Of a DNA stretch of 64,000 nucleotides, positions 48,602 through 57,367 are shown in pieces. The notes under the pieces are model-generated. The model saw nothing but the letters and a program-made list of their open reading frames with translations, ran no database searches and was not told where the DNA came from. The stretch's first letter is position 1; each line of letters begins with the position of its first letter. Source of the stretch: Candidatus Denitrolinea symbiosum (GTDB lineage: Bacteria > Chloroflexota > Anaerolineae > Anaerolineales > Villigracilaceae). The stretch lies in the NCBI GenBank assembly GCA_017312345.1, contig BLAA01000001.1, positions 1,364,001-1,428,000 on the forward strand, written 5' to 3'. The translations under genes and the position numbers were made by a program.

Positions 48602-49951
48602 CTACCAAAGTTTTTCCAGCAAATTTTTCGCCGCGTCGAGCGCGAGACTTTCGCATTTCGCCTGCAGCCGCCCGGGGTAACGATAGGCCAGCGGCGCCAC
48701 ATCCACTTCGTAGCCGCCCTCCGCGTGCGACTCTTCCGTGTGCAGGTAACTGATGCAGCCGTCGCTCACGCTGGCGAACAACGTCTGCGCGGCGGGCGAG
48801 GCCGATTTAACTTTCATTCCAATTTCTGTAAACGTCTCCGCGCCGAACGTGACCAAAGCGAGATCGCCGATCCTCGCCGCGTTGACCCTCATCGGGACCG
48901 ACCAGAATCCGTCCCGCGCTTCGATCACGAGTTTCCACGGATAGCGCTGGTCGAGCAGGATGTCCGCGAAGATAGCCATGAAGCCGGGCATGCGCGCCAT
49001 GGCGAGCAGCGGCTTGGTATATTTTTTCGGAGGACGCGTCGACTCGACGCGCGTCTCCGTCGGAAGCCAGACCTCCGCGCGCTGGATTCCCAGCGGAGTC
49101 GCCCGCGTCTCTCTCGACCCCGCGCGGGCCGCGGCCAAAACGGCCTCCGCCACGCCCAGGCCTTGTTCCGCGACTTTCTCGAAGGCGCGCGCGTCCTCCC
49201 AAAACATGTCGGGGTTGATATCGGCCGCCGCGCCTTGCAGGAAGAGAGTCAGGCCGCCGAGTTCCCCTTCCACCTTTTCGCGCATGACGCCGATCCAATC
49301 CGCAGAGACGAGCAGGTTGTCGGGTCCCAGCACCGTACCGTGACAGGCGTAGTTGACGAGAGTGGCGATCCTCACGCCCGCCTCTGTCTCCCTCTGAAAA
49401 TGGGGGGAGTGACGCGAAGCGTCGAGGGGGGTAAACACGCTCACCACCTGCGCGGACTTGTCGCGCGGGCCATCGGGATTTCTCCCAATCTCAAAATGGC
49501 CGTCCGACATTTTCTCGCGGCGGTTGATGCCGACATTCCCTTCGCCGCTGGAGTACTCCAGCCGCGCGGGGAGAAGATTGGCCTGCGCCTCCTGTACCGC
49601 CTCGACGATCCGCTCCACCAGCAGGTCAATGTACTCGCGATTCCTGCGCGGCGACTTTTCGTCCGCGTAGGCGATGGGGCCGGAGTGGGTGTGGGAACAG
49701 CACAACAGCGTCTCGGTCGGGAGGAGGCGGGCGCGGACCCTGTCCACGATGAACTCGTTGATGGTCAGCATGTCCAGCGCGACGATGGCGAGACGCGTCG
49801 TCCCGTCGTCGAGGACGAGGGCGGTGGCGGTCAGGTCGTCGTGCACGCCGAGGTTGCCCTTGACTCGGTCGCCGTAGCCGATTTGGTAAATTCCCTTCGG
49901 CGGGGTGATGACGCGCCGGGCGACGCCGGCGGAGAGTTTCTTGTTTTCCAT
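48602..49951 (-). CDS. neutral/alkaline ceramidase-like hydrolase
   Basis: This 449-residue protein begins KLSAGVARRVITPP and has LLCCSHTHSGP, LVNYACHGTVLGPDN and FLQGAAADINPD. These match the N-terminal domain of neutral/alkaline non-lysosomal ceramidases, which are zinc amidases. Many bacterial relatives in sugar loci have unknown amide substrates; an N-acyl amino-sugar is possible here. It lies 1 base after the ChbG-type gene. Confidence 0.85.
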   Translation of the reverse strand: MENKKLSAGVARRVITPPKGIYQIGYGDRVKGNLGVHDDLTATALVLDDGTTRLAIVALDMLTINEFIVDRVRARLLPTETLLCCSHTHSGPIAYADEKSPRRNREYIDLLVERIVEAVQEAQANLLPARLEYSSGEGNVGINRREKMSDGHFEIGRNPDGPRDKSAQVVSVFTPLDASRHSPHFQRETEAGVRIATLVNYACHGTVLGPDNLLVSADWIGVMREKVEGELGGLTLFLQGAAADINPDMFWEDARAFEKVAEQGLGVAEAVLAAARAGSRETRATPLGIQRAEVWLPTETRVESTRPPKKYTKPLLAMARMPGFMAIFADILLDQRYPWKLVIEARDGFWSVPMRVNAARIGDLALVTFGAETFTEIGMKVKSASPAAQTLFASVSDGCISYLHTEESHAEGGYEVDVAPLAYRYPGRLQAKCESLALDAAKNLLEKLW

Positions 49952-49952
49952 C

Positions 49953-50846
49953 TCAACCCGCTCGCATCGCGTCGCGGATGGCGCGATAACCGACGAGACG
50001 GATGCCGGAGTCCTGGATGAAGGTCTTCAGCTCCGCGCTCATGAAGGCGTGATAGTTGGCGACGCGCGCCCTCCAGTCGGGGCAGATGGCGCGCAGTTCG
50101 GGCGTGTCAATGGACGGATGGAGGATGAAGTGCGTGATGCCCGCCGGGACTTCGCTCAGCAGTTTCTTCGCCGCGCCGACGTGGTCGTTGTCGTGTTCGA
50201 GCGGCATGGAGAACAGCCCGTCAATCATCGGGACGCCCTGCGCTTCGAGTTGATTCAAAATGGGCGCGTACATCGCCAGCGCGGACTCGTCAATGCCCAT
50301 CATGTCGAAGCCCTTGGCTGTGACGCGCGGCAGCATGACGGGGAGCAGGCGCGTCATCCCCGCCTGCAAATAGGACTGCACAAAATTGGGATGGATGATC
50401 GTGCCCATGTGCGAGTCGACGTGGGTCACGTCAATGCCCGAGGCGAGCGCCCGCTCCACCTGCGCGTTGACCTCCACGGCGACGGCCTCGGGTTTGGCGT
50501 TGGCGTGGACCGCGTCCTGCCAGTGATGGAAGTAACCTTCGTCGTCGAGCAGACCGCTTTCGGGGTCACGCGTCGAGACGGGTCCCCAGCGGTAGCCGTC
50601 CCATTCGGCGTTGAGCGTCGCGTGGACGCCCATATCCATCGCGGGATTCTCGCGGCACATCTCCGCCGCGGCGGGGAACCACGGACACGGAACCATCACC
50701 GCCCCCGAAGTGATCGTGCCGAATTCCCACAGGTCTTTGTAAGCCTGGATGGACGCCTGGCACATGCCGATGTCGTCGGTATGGATGATGACCAGCCGGT
50801 CGGCGTCGGAGCAGCCGAGTTTTTTGATGAGAGGGTTGGGGGTCAT
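49953..50846 (-). CDS. ChbG/HpnK-family (YdjC-like) deacetylase
   Basis: This 297-residue enzyme has the metal-binding Asp-Asp in VIIHTDDIGMC, the later His in MGVHATLNAEW and the HVDSHMG motif of the ChbG/HpnK family. ChbG removes an acetyl group from chitobiose-6-phosphate before GH4 cleavage in enteric bacteria. A GH4 enzyme is present in the same locus, so an equivalent pathway is plausible. Confidence 0.9.
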   Translation of the reverse strand: MTPNPLIKKLGCSDADRLVIIHTDDIGMCQASIQAYKDLWEFGTITSGAVMVPCPWFPAAAEMCRENPAMDMGVHATLNAEWDGYRWGPVSTRDPESGLLDDEGYFHHWQDAVHANAKPEAVAVEVNAQVERALASGIDVTHVDSHMGTIIHPNFVQSYLQAGMTRLLPVMLPRVTAKGFDMMGIDESALAMYAPILNQLEAQGVPMIDGLFSMPLEHDNDHVGAAKKLLSEVPAGITHFILHPSIDTPELRAICPDWRARVANYHAFMSAELKTFIQDSGIRLVGYRAIRDAMRAG

Positions 50847-50884
50847 GGTTTATCCTTTGCGTCGAGCGACGAACGCGTCGCCTT

Positions 50885-51631
50885 TCAGAGTCCGCAATGC
50901 AGCGCCTGCGGATGCAAAATCTTGAACGGCTCGCCGAGTTGGAAGTCCCTGCCTGCGCAGATCTGCGCGGACTTAAACTGGAGCGCCATCACGATCTGGT
51001 CGGCGGCGTCGGGTGGGATCTGCGCGGCGTAACTGCGGACGGCCGCGACCTTCGTCTCCCACGCGGCAGTGACGTCCACGACGTGGTTGGGTTCGCGGGT
51101 GTAGTAGAAGCCGATGCCTTCGATGGAGTGTCCCTGATAAGCCGCGTCCACGGCGGGGTCGGAGGAGGGGATTCTGGGCAGGCCCGCGAACTGGACCGCC
51201 TCCGCCGCGGCGAGTCCCGTCTGGATGTGGTCGCGGTGCGCTTCGTAGGTCAGCCACGGATCGCAGGTCAGGACAAAGTCGGGTTGGAGCAGGCGGATAT
51301 ATTTCAGCAAGTCGCGGCGCAGGGCGAAGTAGTCGTACGCGCCCGCGTCGGGATACCCCAGCCCGATGTGTTGCTTCACGCCGACGATCTTTCCCGCCGC
51401 CTGCTGATCACGCGCGAGCGACGCGGCCGCGGCCTCGTCGGAGAGCGAGGCGTCCGTCGCGCCCGCCAAATCGTCTGTGACGGTGAGGTAAACGATCTCC
51501 GCGCCGTTTTGGGCGAGCAGGGCAATTGTCCCGCCCGCGCCGATGTCGTTGTCGTCATAGTGCGGCTGGATGCAGAGAACTTTCCTGGCGGTGAAGAGGT
51601 CGGGGATGGGGAGGATGGATTCGAAGGGCAT
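50885..51631 (-). CDS. PIG-L/LmbE-family deacetylase
   Basis: This 248-residue protein starts MPFESIL at 51631 behind GAGG. It has CIQPHYDDNDIGAGGT, a variant of the family motif PHPDDxxxG (Tyr replaces Pro, Asp-Ile replaces Glu), and VLTCDPWLTYEAHRDH. PIG-L enzymes remove acetyl groups from GlcNAc-containing molecules with Zn2+. The PHYDD variant has been seen in LmbE homologues of sugar operons. Confidence 0.88.
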   Translation of the reverse strand: MPFESILPIPDLFTARKVLCIQPHYDDNDIGAGGTIALLAQNGAEIVYLTVTDDLAGATDASLSDEAAAASLARDQQAAGKIVGVKQHIGLGYPDAGAYDYFALRRDLLKYIRLLQPDFVLTCDPWLTYEAHRDHIQTGLAAAEAVQFAGLPRIPSSDPAVDAAYQGHSIEGIGFYYTREPNHVVDVTAAWETKVAAVRSYAAQIPPDAADQIVMALQFKSAQICAGRDFQLGEPFKILHPQALHCGL

Positions 51632-51674
51632 GGAGGCTCCTCGGAAATGATGAATTATGAAGACGGGCATGCTT

Positions 51675-52676
51675 TCATAATTCGATTTTTACGACTTTTC
51701 CAGTTTTACCCGACCGATACGCCGCGTCGACGATCTTCATGTTGACCAATCCCTCTGCCGCGCCAGGGACGGGCGTTTTGCGTTTGCGGATGCACTCGAC
51801 GAAATATGCCATCTGCGCGTCGTACATGCTTTGTGGACAATGCTCCTTGCGCGGGAATTTGAATCCCGATTTCACCACGTCCACGCGGCGGGCCTTGACG
51901 TTGGGTATCTCCAGCTGGGTCGGGAACAACTGACCGAATCCCTTCGCGCCGTAAAGTTGCGTCGCGGCTTCGGGACCGTCGCTGTGCGGCTGCCACCATC
52001 CCGATTCGATGTAGGATGTCGCGCCGTTATCCCATTCCACGAGGATGACGCCTGTGTCGTCTACGTCGAAGTTTTTGTAGTGCGTTCCGATTCGCGCGTA
52101 GACCGAGACGGGACGCGGGTCGCCGAGCAGGAAGCGCGCCGTGTCGAGGGCGTGGATGCCCATGTCGGCCAGCGCGCCGCCGCCCGCGAATTTCTTTTGC
52201 GTGAACCAGCCCGACGGTCCCCAATGCGAATGGACGCCGTAGCCTTTCGTGCGGATGATCCGTCCGAGCCTCGACGCCTGCTTTTTCAGCCAGAGAACGT
52301 CCTCGTCGAAACGCCAGCAGTGCGCCACCATCAACGTCGCGCCGCTCTGCGCGCTGGCTTCCGTCATCTTATCGGCTTCGCGGGCGTTCATCGCCATCGG
52401 CTTTTCCACCAGCACGTGGACTCCCGCCCGGAGCGCGGCAATCGTCTGTGACGCGTGGAGGTAATTCGGCGTGGAGACGACCAGCGCGTCCACGCCGCCG
52501 TCCTTCAACAGCGCTTTCACGCTCTCGTATTGCCGCGCGATCCCGAAGCGTTTTCCAAATTTCGCCATCGAAGCGGCTTTGTGATTCACCGCAGCCGCCA
52601 GTTCCAATCCTAGATTTGCCGCCGCCTGCGCGTGGATGTGGTTGATGTAACCTGTCCCTGCAAATGCGATTTTCAT
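51675..52676 (-). CDS. Gfo/Idh/MocA-family oxidoreductase
   Basis: This 333-residue NAD(P)-dependent enzyme starts MKIAFAGTGYINHIHAQ at 52676; the 112 codons further upstream overlap the ABC permease gene and are rejected. It has the Rossmann glycine motif, the catalytic-type EKPMAMN segment and a C-terminal domain with GALADMGIHALDTARFLLG. Members oxidise or epimerise sugars and inositols. It follows the ABC importer and likely acts on the imported sugar. Confidence 0.92.
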   Translation of the reverse strand: MKIAFAGTGYINHIHAQAAANLGLELAAAVNHKAASMAKFGKRFGIARQYESVKALLKDGGVDALVVSTPNYLHASQTIAALRAGVHVLVEKPMAMNAREADKMTEASAQSGATLMVAHCWRFDEDVLWLKKQASRLGRIIRTKGYGVHSHWGPSGWFTQKKFAGGGALADMGIHALDTARFLLGDPRPVSVYARIGTHYKNFDVDDTGVILVEWDNGATSYIESGWWQPHSDGPEAATQLYGAKGFGQLFPTQLEIPNVKARRVDVVKSGFKFPRKEHCPQSMYDAQMAYFVECIRKRKTPVPGAAEGLVNMKIVDAAYRSGKTGKVVKIEL

Positions 52677-52684
52677 GGGTTGCT

Positions 52685-53812
52685 TTACTCCTTTGATCCC
52701 GTCAACTTGATTCCCTGAATGAACGTCTTCTGCGCGAAGAAGAAGGCGATGATGATCGGCACGGTGAACACGACCGAGGCGGCCATCAGTTGGTTCCAGA
52801 CCATGGTGCGTTGTCCCTGGAAATCCTGCAAGCCCAGCGCCATGGTGAAGTTCTTGGGACTGGTGAGGAAGAGCAGCGGACCGGTGAAGTCGTTCCAGGC
52901 CCAGAGGAAGGTGAAGACCGTGACCGTGGCGAGGACGGGGACCGAAAGCGGGATGATCAGCCGCGTGAAGATCTGCCATTCGGAGGCGCCGTCCACGCGG
53001 GCCGCGTCGCACATCTCCTCGGGGATGGTGCGGAAAAATTGACGGAGCAGGAACACGTCGTAGGCGTTGGCGAAGAAGGTGGGGACGACGAGCGGCAGGA
53101 AGGAGTTGCCCCAGCCGAGGAAGTCATTGAAGAAAAGGTAGAGAGGGATCATCGTCACCTGGTAGGGCAGCATCATCGTGGCGAGGATGACGATGAAGAG
53201 CAGGTCGCGTCCCGGGAATTTGATGCGGGCGAAGGCGTAGGCCACCGGCGTGTTGGACAGCAGCGTGCCGACGATGGAGATGAAGGCGATGACGAGGCTG
53301 TTCTTGAAGTAGACCCAGAAACTCGCGCCGACGCCGGGGCGGCTGCCGCGCTCCATCGCGTCCGGGAAGTTCTTCCAGTTGAAGTGGACGCGCATGATCG
53401 GTTCGGCGATCTTGACCTCTCCCCGCTGGATCTTGTATTCCATCTGGACGGCCGGGTTGGCCGGGTCCACGAACGTGCCGACTCCTTCCACGATCGCGGC
53501 CGCCGCCAGTTGACGGACGCCGTCGTTGGTCTGGACATTGTACAGCGGCAGTTTTTCGCCGTCCACGTCCACCAGCACGTTGTCGTAGGGAAGCCAGCGC
53601 GGCGGGGTGTGGAACACGTCCTGGGTGGATTTGAAGGCGGTCAACACCATCCACAGGAAGGGGATGAGGAAGAACAGTCCGACGAAACTGATCAGGGCGT
53701 GACTGGACAGCGAGCGGAAGAAGCCGCGCAGTTTGCGGACGCGGTCGCGCCTGCGCTTCGCGTCCCCGGCCTCGCGGGGCGTGGATTTTGAAGGGATGAA
53801 GTTGTCGGTCAT
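52685..53812 (-). CDS. carbohydrate ABC transporter permease (MalG type)
   Basis: This 375-residue permease (380 from the ATG at 53827) has six helices and the EAA loop EEMCDAARVDGASEWQIFTRLIIPLSVP. Unusually, about 110 residues are inserted between helices 1 and 2 (LPYDNVLVDVDGEK to FKNSL), forming a large outside domain. It overlaps the partner permease by a few bases or adjoins it. Confidence 0.92.
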   Translation of the reverse strand: MTDNFIPSKSTPREAGDAKRRRDRVRKLRGFFRSLSSHALISFVGLFFLIPFLWMVLTAFKSTQDVFHTPPRWLPYDNVLVDVDGEKLPLYNVQTNDGVRQLAAAAIVEGVGTFVDPANPAVQMEYKIQRGEVKIAEPIMRVHFNWKNFPDAMERGSRPGVGASFWVYFKNSLVIAFISIVGTLLSNTPVAYAFARIKFPGRDLLFIVILATMMLPYQVTMIPLYLFFNDFLGWGNSFLPLVVPTFFANAYDVFLLRQFFRTIPEEMCDAARVDGASEWQIFTRLIIPLSVPVLATVTVFTFLWAWNDFTGPLLFLTSPKNFTMALGLQDFQGQRTMVWNQLMAASVVFTVPIIIAFFFAQKTFIQGIKLTGSKE

Positions 53813-53816
53813 GGCG

Positions 53817-54764
53817 TCACCCGGCATAATATGTGAAGCGTTCGCTGACCTTGAGCAGCAGGATGGTGCAGATCAGGATGATGATGAACAGCACCCATGC
53901 CATGGCGGAGGCATATCCCATTTTGAGCCAGAGGAAAGCGTTTTGGTAAAGGTACACGCTGTAAAAGAGCGTGGAGTTGAGCGGGTAGCCCAGGTTTTGT
54001 GTGCCTCGGAAGACGTAGGCTTGCGCGAAGTATTGGAACTGGGCGATCACGCCGGTGATTAAATTGAAGAGCGTGATCGGCGAGACCATCGGCACGGTGA
54101 CGGTCCACAGTCTTTGCCACCAGTTGGCCCCGTCGAGTTCGGCGGCTTCCAGCAGGGAGGTTGGCACGTCCTGCAAGCCGGAGAGGTAGATGACAATGGT
54201 CCCGCCCATGCCCCACATGCCGAGCAGGATCAGTCCCGGCTTCGACCAGGCCGGGTTGCTCATCCAGTTCGGGCCCTGGATGCCGACGTAGCCGAGCAGG
54301 GTGTTCAGGATGCCGGCGTTTGGATTGAGTATCCACAACCACAGGATGACGCTTGCCACCGTCGGCACGATGGAGGGCAGGAAATAAATGACGCGGTAGA
54401 TGGATTGTCCCCGCACTTTCAGGTTCAACAGCACGGCGCAGAAAAAAGAAACCAGCAGCGTCACCGGGACGCCGATGACCACCATGTAGAGCGTGTTGTA
54501 GAGCGATTTCCAGAACAGTTTGTCGTTCAACAGGCCGGCGTAATTTTGGAGTCCGGCCCATTCGAGCGGGGCTTTGGGATGATAGATGGAAAAACTATAC
54601 ACCAGGGAGGCCGCCATGGGGTACAGCGTGAAGACCAAAAAACCAATCGTCCACGGGAGCAGGAAAACCATCCCGATCCAGAAATTGGCGCGCTCGCGAG
54701 CGCCCCATTTCCGAAATTTGGGCGACCAGTTCCAGCTTCGACCTTTCGCGCGAAGTTTATCCAT
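53817..54764 (-). CDS. carbohydrate ABC transporter permease (MalF type)
   Basis: This 315-residue permease has six helices. The EAA loop is VPTSLLEAAELDGANWWQRLWTVTVPMV. It is paired with the MalG-type subunit and the binding protein; no ATPase gene is in the cluster, so a shared MsmK-type ATPase is expected elsewhere, as is common for CUT1 importers. Confidence 0.92.
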   Translation of the reverse strand: MDKLRAKGRSWNWSPKFRKWGARERANFWIGMVFLLPWTIGFLVFTLYPMAASLVYSFSIYHPKAPLEWAGLQNYAGLLNDKLFWKSLYNTLYMVVIGVPVTLLVSFFCAVLLNLKVRGQSIYRVIYFLPSIVPTVASVILWLWILNPNAGILNTLLGYVGIQGPNWMSNPAWSKPGLILLGMWGMGGTIVIYLSGLQDVPTSLLEAAELDGANWWQRLWTVTVPMVSPITLFNLITGVIAQFQYFAQAYVFRGTQNLGYPLNSTLFYSVYLYQNAFLWLKMGYASAMAWVLFIIILICTILLLKVSERFTYYAG

Positions 54765-54868
54765 GGCTTCCTCCTAAACAGTGACAGGGGATGGGTCGCC
54801 CGCAACCGTTCACGCGCGGGACGGACGGAGAGGAGGGCGGCGGGAAGCCGCCCTCCCTGGACGGAGGC

Positions 54869-56164
54869 TTACTTCAACGCCTCCTGCAACTTCGGTTCGA
54901 ACTCAGCCTGGAGCGCGTCCAGCAAAGGCTGCGGGGCCTCGCCAGTGTGGACCACTTGCTCATACACAACGCCGAAGGCGTCGTTGAGCTCCAATGAAAT
55001 GGGCGTGGTGATTACGTAGGCGGCGTTCGGGCTGGACATCAGGTCTGTGAACACCTTGAACTTGGGGTTGGACGTGAAGCACGGATCCTTCGCGGCCGTC
55101 TTGCTGGTGGGCAGGTTGGCGTTGAAGCAGAACTCCTCCGCGACGATGGCCGGCGACATCATCCACGCCAGCAGTTTGGCGGAAGCGTCCTTGTTCTTGG
55201 CGCCGGCGGGGATCACCACCACCGTCCCCTGCACGACGGCGGTATTGGCGCGCTCGGGATGAGCGGCGGGCGGCGGGAAGGGCGCCACGCCGTAACTGGC
55301 TTCGGGCTTGAAGGCGCTGATGAAGTTGGGGCCGGTCATCCATTCGCCGTCCACGTACATCGCCATCTTGCCGGTGTAGAAGGGATAATCGGCGGACATG
55401 TACTGGTCGGACCAGCCGGACGAGAACGCCAGCACTTTGTCCGCGCCGTATTTGGTGTAGAACTGCTGCTGCCACGTCAGCGAGTCGATCATGGGCTGGC
55501 TGTTGATGGTCACGTGCTGGCCGTCTTCGCTGTACCAGAAGCCGCCGAACATGCGCACGTACAGGTCGTCGTGCATCCAGCCCTGGTCGGGCAGGAAGCC
55601 CACCTGCGTGAGGTTGCCGTTCGAGTCGAACTTGGTCAGTTTGTCGGCCATCTCGGCCAGTTCTTCCATGGTCGCGGGCGGCTTCTCCGGGTCGAGCCCG
55701 GCGGCCTCGAACATGTCTTTGTTCCAGAACAGGGCATACATGTCCGTGCCCCAGGGCAGGCACAGGATCTGCTCGCCAGACCTGCACTGGTTCAACGGCG
55801 CGGGGAATATGTCGTTCAAGTCAATGCCGCCGGTCTTGATGATGTCTGAAAGTTCCACCACCAGGTTCTCTTTGGCGTACGACTTCACCAGGTCGCCGCC
55901 GGAAAGCACCAGCACGTCGGGCGGCTCGGAGCCGGTCAGGGCCGGCAGGATCTTGTCCTCCTCCACCGGCGCGGTCACTTCCACTTTGACGCCGGTCTCG
56001 GCGGTATATTTGTCGAACAGCGCTTGGATTTGTTGGGGGTTGTCGCCCCATTGGATCCATACGCGCAAAACCTGCGGGCCGGCCGGTTTGCTGCCGCACG
56101 CGGCGAGGATCAGGGACGCCGCGATCAGGAGGCAGAACAGGACATTCAATTTCTTCATCTTCAT
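54869..56164 (-). CDS. sugar-binding lipoprotein of the ABC importer
   Basis: This 431-residue lipoprotein starts MKMKKLNVLF at 56164 behind AAAGGAG; its lipobox is LAAC. The fold is the family 1 extracellular solute-binding type (VLRVWIQWGDNPQQIQALFDKYTAETGVKVEV). It delivers a sugar or disaccharide to the two permeases directly downstream. Confidence 0.92.
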   Translation of the reverse strand: MKMKKLNVLFCLLIAASLILAACGSKPAGPQVLRVWIQWGDNPQQIQALFDKYTAETGVKVEVTAPVEEDKILPALTGSEPPDVLVLSGGDLVKSYAKENLVVELSDIIKTGGIDLNDIFPAPLNQCRSGEQILCLPWGTDMYALFWNKDMFEAAGLDPEKPPATMEELAEMADKLTKFDSNGNLTQVGFLPDQGWMHDDLYVRMFGGFWYSEDGQHVTINSQPMIDSLTWQQQFYTKYGADKVLAFSSGWSDQYMSADYPFYTGKMAMYVDGEWMTGPNFISAFKPEASYGVAPFPPPAAHPERANTAVVQGTVVVIPAGAKNKDASAKLLAWMMSPAIVAEEFCFNANLPTSKTAAKDPCFTSNPKFKVFTDLMSSPNAAYVITTPISLELNDAFGVVYEQVVHTGEAPQPLLDALQAEFEPKLQEALK

Positions 56165-56234
56165 TCTCCTTTTTAATGTTTGGGAACGATGGGACAACTA
56201 ACTGATCTTTTCGGACGCGTCTCCTCCTTTCAAT

Positions 56235-57248
56235 TCAACGACACCCGCAGGATTGGCGGATGACCAATTCGGTGGGGAGCAGGATCAGCGGCTCCGCCCG
56301 TTCGCCTCGGATCAGGCGGGCCAGCTGGCGGACCGCGTCTGCGCCGACCTGTTCCGTCGGCGCGCGGACGGTGGTCAGCGGCGGGGTCAGGAAGCGGGCG
56401 ACGGGAACGTCGTCGAAGCCGACCACCGCCACATCGTCGGGGACGCGGCGGCCGGCGCGCTGGAGCGCGGTCAGGACGCCGATGGAGGCGTCGTCGTCCC
56501 CGCTGAAGACCGCGTCGAAGTCCGTCCCATCCAGCATCAACTGGCCGATGGCCGCGGCGGCCGCGGCTTCGCTGAAGTCGCCGACCGCCACGAGGGATTT
56601 GTCGAAGGGGATCTGGTGCGCTTCGAGCGACTCGCGGTAGCCGCGCTCGCGCCATTCCGAGTCTTCGTGTCCCTCCGGGCCTTGTAGAAAAACGATCCGG
56701 CCGCGGCCATGGACTTCGATCAAATGGTCCACCAGCCTCTGCGCGCCGGATTTGTTTTCGATGGTGACGACCGGGATGTCGAGCGTTTCGGGCGGGGTTT
56801 GGTGCAGCAGCACGAGGGGAAAGCCGTTGTGTTTGAGACGCATCAATTCGGCCGCCTCCACGCTGTTTGTGAAGACGATCAGGCCGTCGGTGTTGTGCAT
56901 GCCCAGCGCCCGCCGCGCGGCTTTGAGCGGGTAGCCGGCGTCGACGGTGTGGATGAGCAGGTCGTATTCGGCTTCGCGGGCTGCGGTTTCGATGCCGCGC
57001 AGCATGGACGGGAAGAACCAGCCGCCAATCTCCGGCAGGAGCAGGCCGATCGTCCGCGTGCGGCGCGAGGCCAGGACGCGCGCCGCGTTGCGCGGGACGT
57101 AGTGCAGCTCGGCGATTGCCGCGTGGACGCGTTCGGCCGTGCCGGCTTCCACGGAAGCCGAGCCGTTTACCACGCGGCTGACCGTGGCGATGGATACGCC
57201 AGCGCGCCGGGCCACATCTCCGATAGTGGGGGCGGGGTTTTTGTCCAT
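56235..57248 (-). CDS. LacI-family transcriptional regulator
   Basis: This 337-residue regulator has an N-terminal LacI HTH (TIGDVARRAGVSIATVSRVVNG) with hinge helix (NAARVLASRRTRTIGLLLP) and a periplasmic-binding-protein-type sensor domain. It lies first in the minus-strand sugar locus, and its own promoter carries two LacI-type operators, so it most likely controls the whole locus and itself. The effector sugar is unknown. The C-terminus ends in a Cys pair (QSCGCR). Confidence 0.92.
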   Translation of the reverse strand: MDKNPAPTIGDVARRAGVSIATVSRVVNGSASVEAGTAERVHAAIAELHYVPRNAARVLASRRTRTIGLLLPEIGGWFFPSMLRGIETAAREAEYDLLIHTVDAGYPLKAARRALGMHNTDGLIVFTNSVEAAELMRLKHNGFPLVLLHQTPPETLDIPVVTIENKSGAQRLVDHLIEVHGRGRIVFLQGPEGHEDSEWRERGYRESLEAHQIPFDKSLVAVGDFSEAAAAAAIGQLMLDGTDFDAVFSGDDDASIGVLTALQRAGRRVPDDVAVVGFDDVPVARFLTPPLTTVRAPTEQVGADAVRQLARLIRGERAEPLILLPTELVIRQSCGCR

Positions 57249-57250
57249 GA

Positions 57251-57305
57251 TGTAAGCGTTTTCTGAAAGCGTTTACATTATATGGGAAAAAGCCCCGCGA
57301 GTCAA
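57251..57305 (-). promoter_or_regulatory. promoter and tandem LacI operators of the sugar locus
   Basis: TTGACT (57300-57305) and TATAAT (57277-57282) are 17 bases apart on the minus strand. TGAAAGCGTTTACA (57264-57277), whose complement is TGTAAACGCTTTCA, fits the LacI/CcpA consensus and directly abuts the -10 box; a second copy TGTAAGCGTTTTCT (57251-57264) follows it. Confidence 0.92.
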
Positions 57306-57367
57306 CTGGAATCTGTTTTTGCCGCGCCTTCGGTCGTTTATTCCCCCATCGGCGGTTCAACGACGCG

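Noticed and set aside
42318..57266. Long antisense open frames on the plus strand in the sugar locus (for example 43359-44360, 44719-46221, 45989-47596, 48725-50020, 52790-53791)
   Set aside because: They mirror well-supported minus-strand genes, are Arg/His/Gly-rich and have no domain signature. High GC content keeps stop codons rare in these frames.
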